Assembly (NCBI RefSeq): GCF_004025535.1
Contig: NZ_QJRG01000048.1
Span: 64,933-128,932 of the forward strand
DNA from: Pseudomonas alkylphenolica
GTDB taxonomy: Bacteria > Pseudomonadota > Gammaproteobacteria > Pseudomonadales > Pseudomonadaceae
Direction: 5' to 3'
Length of the DNA stretch: 64,000 nt
The first letter of the stretch is position 1, and every line of letters starts with the position of its first letter. This document shows, piece by piece, positions 61,875 through 64,000 of this stretch. The position numbers and the translations under genes were made by a program. Below the pieces are notes generated by a model. That model was not told the DNA's origin. It worked only from the letters and a program-made list of their open reading frames with translations, and made no database searches.

Positions 61875-63062
61875 ATGCGCTATGAGCTCAAGGCGTTGGG
61901 TAAATCCGGTGTGGTCCTGCTCACACTGGACGCGCAAGATGCCGGCCAGGCCCGCTTGCAGGCCGAGCAACAAGGCTTGCGGGTGGTCAGTGTGCGCAGC
62001 GCCGAGCGCTTCGCGCAGTTGCGCTGGCGCCGTGCTGAAGCCTTCAACCTGGTGCTGTTCAGTCAGGAACTGACCACCCTGCTCAACGCCGGCCTGCCGT
62101 TGATTGACGCGCTGGAAAGCCTGGCGGAAAAAGAGTCCGCCCCGCAGGCGCGCAAGACGCTCAGCGAACTGGTGCGTCTGCTGTATGAGGGCAAGTCGTT
62201 TTCACAAGCCCTGGGCCAATTGCCCAGTGTGTTCCCGCCGCTGTATGTAGCCCTGGTGCAGTCGAGTGAAAAGACCGGCGCCCTGGGCGATGCACTGGGG
62301 CGTTACGTCGCCTACCGCCAGCGCATGGACGAGGTTCGCCAGAAGATCGTCAGCGCCTCGATCTATCCGTTATTGCTGTTGTTGGTCGGCGGTGGCGTGG
62401 TGCTGTTTCTGCTCGGCTATGTGGTGCCGCGCTTTAGCCTAGTGTTCGAGGGGCTGGGTACCGAGTTGCCCTGGCTGTCACGCTGCCTGATGCAGGCCGG
62501 GATGTTCCTGCATGCTCACCAGGCAACACTGGGGCTGGGCTTTCTGGCGTTTTGCCTGAGCCTGTTCGTACTGCGGCGCGACCCTCGCGTGCGGCGCTGG
62601 CTTAACCGCCAGCTGGAACGTTTGCCTGCCCTGCACCGGCGGCTGGTGATGTACGAACTGGCGCGCTTCTATCGCTCGCTGGGCATTTTGCTGCAAGGCG
62701 GTATCCCGGTACTCACCGCCATGGAAATGGCCCGCGGTCTGCTTGGCGCTGCAGCCAAACAGCGGTTGCAGCACGCCTGTGACCGGGTGCGTGAGGGGCT
62801 TTCATTGTCGGCGGCACTGGAAGTCGGGCAACTGGTCACACCGGTGTCGCTGCGCCTGCTGCGGGCGGGCGAACAGTCGGGTAACCTCGGGCAGATGATG
62901 GAGCGCAGCGCCGACTTTTATGATGAAGAGATCAGCCGCTGGATCGAATGGTTCGTGCGCCTGTTCGAACCTTTGCTGATGACCTTCATTGGCCTGTTGA
63001 TCGGGCTGATCGTGATCCTGATGTACATGCCGATCTTTGAGCTGGCTTCAAGCATTCACTAG
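61875..63062 (+). CDS. gspF: Type II secretion platform protein GspF
   Basis: A 395-residue polytopic inner-membrane protein forming the centre of the T2SS/T4P machine. Two T2SSF domains are visible: first at about 60-185 (ELTTLLNAGLPLIDALESL, SEKTGALGDALGRYV), second at about 265-385 (ELARFYRSLGILLQGGIPVLTAMEMA, GEQSGNLGQMMERSADFYDEEI). Three membrane helices lie near 165-190, 215-235 and 365-388. GGAGG precedes the ATG. Its partners GspE and PilM/N/O-like proteins are encoded 13-15 kb away on the other strand. Confidence 0.94.
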   Translation: MRYELKALGKSGVVLLTLDAQDAGQARLQAEQQGLRVVSVRSAERFAQLRWRRAEAFNLVLFSQELTTLLNAGLPLIDALESLAEKESAPQARKTLSELVRLLYEGKSFSQALGQLPSVFPPLYVALVQSSEKTGALGDALGRYVAYRQRMDEVRQKIVSASIYPLLLLLVGGGVVLFLLGYVVPRFSLVFEGLGTELPWLSRCLMQAGMFLHAHQATLGLGFLAFCLSLFVLRRDPRVRRWLNRQLERLPALHRRLVMYELARFYRSLGILLQGGIPVLTAMEMARGLLGAAAKQRLQHACDRVREGLSLSAALEVGQLVTPVSLRLLRAGEQSGNLGQMMERSADFYDEEISRWIEWFVRLFEPLLMTFIGLLIGLIVILMYMPIFELASSIH

Positions 63063-63107
63063 CGCGTGACGTGACAAGCGATTGCACTTGCTGTATAGAT
63101 TCGGCCA

Positions 63108-63206
63108 CCAAGGGGAGCCCGGCAACGGGCTGAGAAACCGCTGGCACCAGCAGCGCGGTGACCCTTCGAACCTGATCCGGATCATGCCGGCGAAGGGATG
63201 GGGATT
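63108..63206 (+). promoter_or_regulatory. TPP riboswitch (THI element)
   Basis: Conserved elements in order: AGGGGAGCCC, CGGGCTGAGA, ACCGC...GCGGTGACCCTTCGAACCTGATC, GGATCATGCCGGCGAAGGGA. This is the standard thiamin pyrophosphate aptamer. It ends 40-90 bases before the two candidate starts of the TenA-like gene and should reduce its expression when thiamin is sufficient. Confidence 0.96.
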
Positions 63207-63294
63207 GCCAACCTGCCTTTTTGCCGGTCTCACTGCGAGGCCGCCCATGTCTGATGTACCCGGTCTCGCTGTCGCCCGCTACGAGGACAGCACG

Positions 63295-63942
63295 ATGACC
63301 GCACGCTTCACCGATACCCTGCGCCAACAGAGCCAGCCCACCTGGACGCAGATCATTGAACACCGCTTCGTCAATGAACTGCTCGACGGCAGCCTGAGCG
63401 ACGCAGTGCTGAGCAATTACCTGATCCAGGACCACCGTTTCATCGATGCCTTCCTGACCTTGCTCGGTGCCGCCATTGCCAGCGCCGACACCTTTGACGC
63501 GCGGATTCGCCTGGGCCGTTTTACCGGAGTGATCGCGGGCGAGGAAAATACTTATTTCCTGCGCGCATTCGAGGCCTTGGGTGTTTCCGAGGCGCAGCGC
63601 CAGCAGGCGCCGGATTCGGCGCCCACGGCAGGCTTCAAGGCAATCATGCGCGAAGCCGCGGCCACGCGCTCATATGCAGCCGCCCTGGCCGTGCTCAATG
63701 TCGCCGAAGGCCTGTACCTGGACTGGGCCTTGCGCGCGCCCGCAGCGCTGCCACCTCGCTTTGAACATGCCGAGTGGATCACCCTGCACAACAACCCGGA
63801 CTTCCAGAGCTTCGTGGCCTTCCTGCGCGCCGAACTGGATCGCGTTGGCCCTGCGGACACGGCCATCAGCAATGACTTCTTCCAGCGCGCCGTGGCACTG
63901 GAGCAGGCGTTTTTCGACGCCGCCTACGACATCAAGGGGTAA
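63295..63942 (+). CDS. tenA: TenA-family thiaminase II-like protein, TenA_E type
   Basis: A 215-residue all-helical protein: FTDTLRQQSQPTWTQIIEHRFVNELLDGSL, LSNYLIQDHRFIDAFLTLLG, and LAVLNVAEGLYLDWAL. TenA salvages thiamin breakdown products by hydrolysing aminopyrimidines. In classical TenA a Cys precedes the last motif (LPCEW); here it is NVAEG, so the Cys is absent and the protein fits the TenA_E group that uses a Glu. GAGG precedes the ATG at 63295; an ATG at 63247, also preceded by GAGG, would add 16 residues. The upstream TPP riboswitch supports the role. Confidence 0.88.
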   Translation: MTARFTDTLRQQSQPTWTQIIEHRFVNELLDGSLSDAVLSNYLIQDHRFIDAFLTLLGAAIASADTFDARIRLGRFTGVIAGEENTYFLRAFEALGVSEAQRQQAPDSAPTAGFKAIMREAAATRSYAAALAVLNVAEGLYLDWALRAPAALPPRFEHAEWITLHNNPDFQSFVAFLRAELDRVGPADTAISNDFFQRAVALEQAFFDAAYDIKG

Positions 63943-63945
63943 TGC

Positions 63946-64000
63946 ATGGATATCTTCGATCGCCTCAAACAGGCCGCCGCCAGCGACTGGAACAGCTACG
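63946..64000 (+). CDS. Start of a second TenA-like gene (3' partial)
   Basis: The first 18 codons, MDIFDRLKQAAASDWNSY, begin 3 bases after the upstream stop and run off the window. The pattern of a short helix followed by a Trp and a Tyr resembles the N-terminus of TenA proteins. If so, a TenA_E and a second TenA are encoded in tandem. The fragment is too short for a firm call. Confidence 0.5.
   Translation, partial: MDIFDRLKQAAASDWNSY

Overview
The window is a GC-rich, gene-dense bacterial chromosome segment. Gene content and order point to Pseudomonas, most likely near the P. putida group. Pointers are a fapABCDEF amyloid operon, an HbcR/BdhA-type 3-hydroxybutyrate locus, an azoR-uppP-McpP-like block, DUF1652, ecotin, CbtAB with CobW/CobN, a Pseudomonas-type REPIN, and a giant MnxG/McoA-like multicopper oxidase. 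No tRNA, rRNA, CRISPR, insertion sequence or prophage was seen. Every functional call rests on reading the sequence and on family knowledge; no search was run.

Layout. 1-6.4 kb: a sigma-54 activator (5' end outside the window), then a GntP-type permease, 3-hydroxybutyrate dehydrogenase, ecotin, acetoacetyl-CoA synthetase and a small parvulin. A -24/-12 promoter and three copies of one palindrome lie between the activator and the permease. 6.3-21.9 kb: housekeeping and accessory genes. These include an RhtB-type exporter, a phosphatase, a di-Mop protein, a haem-b membrane protein with a tetrahaem cytochrome, the ABC-F protein YbiT, an MFS carrier, azoR with a divergent LysR gene, uppP, a Cache-domain chemoreceptor, and PnuC with a NadR-type kinase. 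22.0-29.1 kb: the fap functional-amyloid operon behind a -24/-12 promoter, followed by a convergent VpsR-like sigma-54 activator. 29.4-39.3 kb: cobalt/cobalamin genes. cobW-cobN-chlI/chlD run on the minus strand, and chlI/chlD carries a dnaX-like programmed -1 frameshift signal. cbtB-cbtA-cobE-cobM run on the plus strand. Each direction starts with its own cobalamin riboswitch.

39.4-63.1 kb is the most unusual part. One long minus-strand unit encodes a stand-alone receiver protein, a T2SS/type-IV-pilus-like machine (ATPase GspE, PilM/N/O/P-like inner-membrane proteins, a TPR-secretin lipoprotein, three pseudopilins) and then the curli export proteins CsgE, CsgF and CsgG, with no CsgA or CsgB subunit in the window. 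Upstream on the same strand, a second unit encodes a 1952-residue multicopper oxidase, a beta-propeller protein, two SCO copper chaperones, a cytochrome c fused to a periplasmic-binding domain, and a SurA-like chaperone. The main pseudopilin GspG and the platform protein GspF lie beyond it on the plus strand. Both minus-strand units have near-perfect sigma-54 promoters. Upstream of those promoters, and again in the transglycosylase/gspG gap, lies a shared palindrome, CCCC-N7-GGGG (often CCCCSAATRYTGGGG). A similar site precedes the fap promoter. I infer a co-regulated export system for an extracellular metal oxidase, combining a T2SS-like engine with a curli pore.

The window ends with a TPP riboswitch, a TenA_E-type thiaminase gene and the first 55 bases of a second, probably TenA-type gene.
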